A DNA stretch of 6,070 nt from assembly GCA_947630355.1 (NCBI GenBank), contig CANRHJ010000115.1, positions 1 through 6,070 on the forward strand, read 5' to 3'. Positions 5,046 to 6,070 of the stretch are shown piece by piece. This stretch comes from Candidatus Gastranaerophilales bacterium (lineage in GTDB: Bacteria > Cyanobacteriota > Vampirovibrionia > Gastranaerophilales > Gastranaerophilaceae). The translations under genes were made by a program, and so were the position numbers. Position 1 is the first letter of the stretch; every line of letters starts with the position of its first letter. The notes under the pieces are model-generated. The model searched no databases. It saw nothing but the letters and a program-made list of their open reading frames with translations, and was not told the DNA's origin.

Positions 5046-6070
5046 ATGGAAAATTCAGAAACGAAAGAGCTTTTTGTTATTAAGAAAGACGGAACAAAAG
5101 AAATTTTTGACGTACAAAAAGTTGTTAATGCCGTAAAAAAATCGGCAAGGCGTGTTTTAATTGATTTTACCGAAGAACAAATAAATAAAATTTGCTCTAT
5201 TGTTGAGGAAGAAGTTAAAAATTCAGGACATAACGAAATACAAATTCAAGAAATGCATAATATAGTTGAACAAGCTTTGGAGAATGTTAATCACAAGGTA
5301 TGTGAAAGCTACAGAAATTACAGAAATTATAAACAAGACTTTGTCAGAATGCTTGATAAAGTTTATCAGGAAAGCCAAAAGATTATGTACATCGGAGATA
5401 AAGAAAATTCAAACTCCGATTCCGCTTTGGTATCAACAAAACGTTCTTTAATATTCAACCAATTAAATAAGGAATTATACAAAAAATTCTTCTTAACCGT
5501 TGAAGATTTACAGGCAATTCGCGACGGGTATATATACATACACGATATGTCAGCAAGACGTGACACCATGAACTGCTGTTTATTTGATGTAGCGGAAGTA
5601 TTAAAAGGCGGATTTGAAATGGGCAACCTTTGGTACAATGAACCAAAGACACTTGCCGTTGCATTTGACGTTATAGGTGATATCGTTATGGCGGCAGCAA
5701 GCCAGCAATATGGCGGATTTACCGTTCCCGAAGTCGATAAACTTCTTGCGCCTTATGCCGAAAAATCTTATAACAAACAATATGAACGTTATATTTCAAT
5801 GGGATTAAGCTTTGAACAGGCAAGAAAAGAAGCGTTAAAAGATGTTCAAACTGATTTTGAACAAGGTTTTCAAGGCTGGGAATATAAATTCAATACGGTG
5901 GCTTCTTCAAGAGGCGATTATCCGTTTATCACAATTACCTTCGGTTTAGGTACCGGTGAATATGAAAAAATGGCTTCAATTGCCGCATTAAATACAAGAA
6001 AGAACGGACAAGGCAAAAAAGAATGTAAAAAACCCGTATTATTCCCGAAACTTGTATTCTTATACGATAA
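5046..6070 (+). CDS. nrdD: Anaerobic (class III) ribonucleoside-triphosphate reductase NrdD (partial, C-terminus beyond right edge)
   Basis: These are the first 341 residues of the oxygen-sensitive glycyl-radical enzyme that reduces ribonucleotides to deoxyribonucleotides for DNA synthesis in the cytoplasm. Residues about 9-98 form an ATP-cone, the allosteric nucleotide-binding domain, with VIKKDGTKEIFDVQKVVNAV at 11-30. The catalytic region then starts with family patterns: STKRSLIFNQ (130-139), GYIYIHDMSARRDTMNCCLFDV (161-182), ASQQYGGFTVPEVD (218-231), NTVASSRG (283-290), PFITITFG (293-300) and FPKLVF (333-338). The NCC cysteines (177-178) are plausible redox-active cysteines. The glycyl-radical site near the C-terminus lies outside the window, and full-length members are roughly 600-800 residues, so about half is visible. 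The start has a strong GGGGGA ribosome site (5034-5039) six bases upstream; an earlier ATG at 5032 meets a stop after three codons. The radical-activating partner NrdG is not in the window but is often encoded nearby. It indicates anaerobic growth. Confidence 0.96.
   Translation, partial: MENSETKELFVIKKDGTKEIFDVQKVVNAVKKSARRVLIDFTEEQINKICSIVEEEVKNSGHNEIQIQEMHNIVEQALENVNHKVCESYRNYRNYKQDFVRMLDKVYQESQKIMYIGDKENSNSDSALVSTKRSLIFNQLNKELYKKFFLTVEDLQAIRDGYIYIHDMSARRDTMNCCLFDVAEVLKGGFEMGNLWYNEPKTLAVAFDVIGDIVMAAASQQYGGFTVPEVDKLLAPYAEKSYNKQYERYISMGLSFEQARKEALKDVQTDFEQGFQGWEYKFNTVASSRGDYPFITITFGLGTGEYEKMASIAALNTRKNGQGKKECKKPVLFPKLVFLYD

Noticed and set aside
5366..5664. Reverse-strand open frames and a short plus-strand frame (5266-5451) inside nrdD
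   Set aside because: They overlap strongly conserved NrdD coding sequence in other frames.

Overview
The window is AT-rich bacterial chromosome. It holds five confident protein-coding genes and a sixth, partial MgtC gene cut by the left edge, arranged as two diverging transcription units and the start of a third. The organism is probably anaerobic, because it carries a class III (glycyl-radical) ribonucleotide reductase. The two AAA proteins start with N-terminal stretches ending in F-[KN]-x motifs (MNIAFNS; NKVSFK). From memory this style is common in gut Gastranaerophilales (Vampirovibrionia, formerly Melainabacteria). That placement is an inference, and other AT-rich anaerobes cannot be excluded.

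Left, minus strand (1-2460): a tightly packed operon read right to left, oppB-type permease, oppC-type permease, then an mgtC/sapB-family gene that runs off the left edge. The two permeases share one base at a TAATG junction, and mgtC starts two bases after the oppC stop. The OppC-type protein has a long insertion after its first membrane segment, like the YejE-type subgroup of peptide permeases. No ATPase or substrate-binding protein is encoded in the visible part. The single promoter seen for this operon (TTGCCA-17-TAAAAT) places the transcription start on or next to the oppB ATG, so the mRNA may be leaderless.

Middle, plus strand (2607-4869): two overlapping genes encode membrane-anchored AAA-type proteins that look like an old tandem duplication. 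The first has lost the usual Walker A Thr/Ser, the Walker B Asp-Glu pair and the sensor-1 Asn. The second keeps Walker A, sensor 1 and the arginines but also has an abnormal Walker B. They look like a degenerate partner plus a nucleotide-binding partner of an inner-membrane AAA complex of unknown function. This is the least familiar part of the window. A perfect extended -10 box (TGaTATAAT) just upstream argues that the first gene starts at ATG 2607, not at the upstream TTG.

Right, plus strand (5046-6070): the 5' part of nrdD, anaerobic ribonucleoside-triphosphate reductase, with an N-terminal ATP-cone. It is preceded by a good sigma-70-type promoter, an AT-rich inverted repeat over the -35 box, and a leader containing a terminator-like hairpin with a U-tract just ahead of the ribosome binding site.

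No tRNA, rRNA, CRISPR array, insertion sequence or phage gene was recognised. No stretch over 300 bases lacks a gene. The longest intergenic gap (4870-5045) holds the nrdD promoter and leader.
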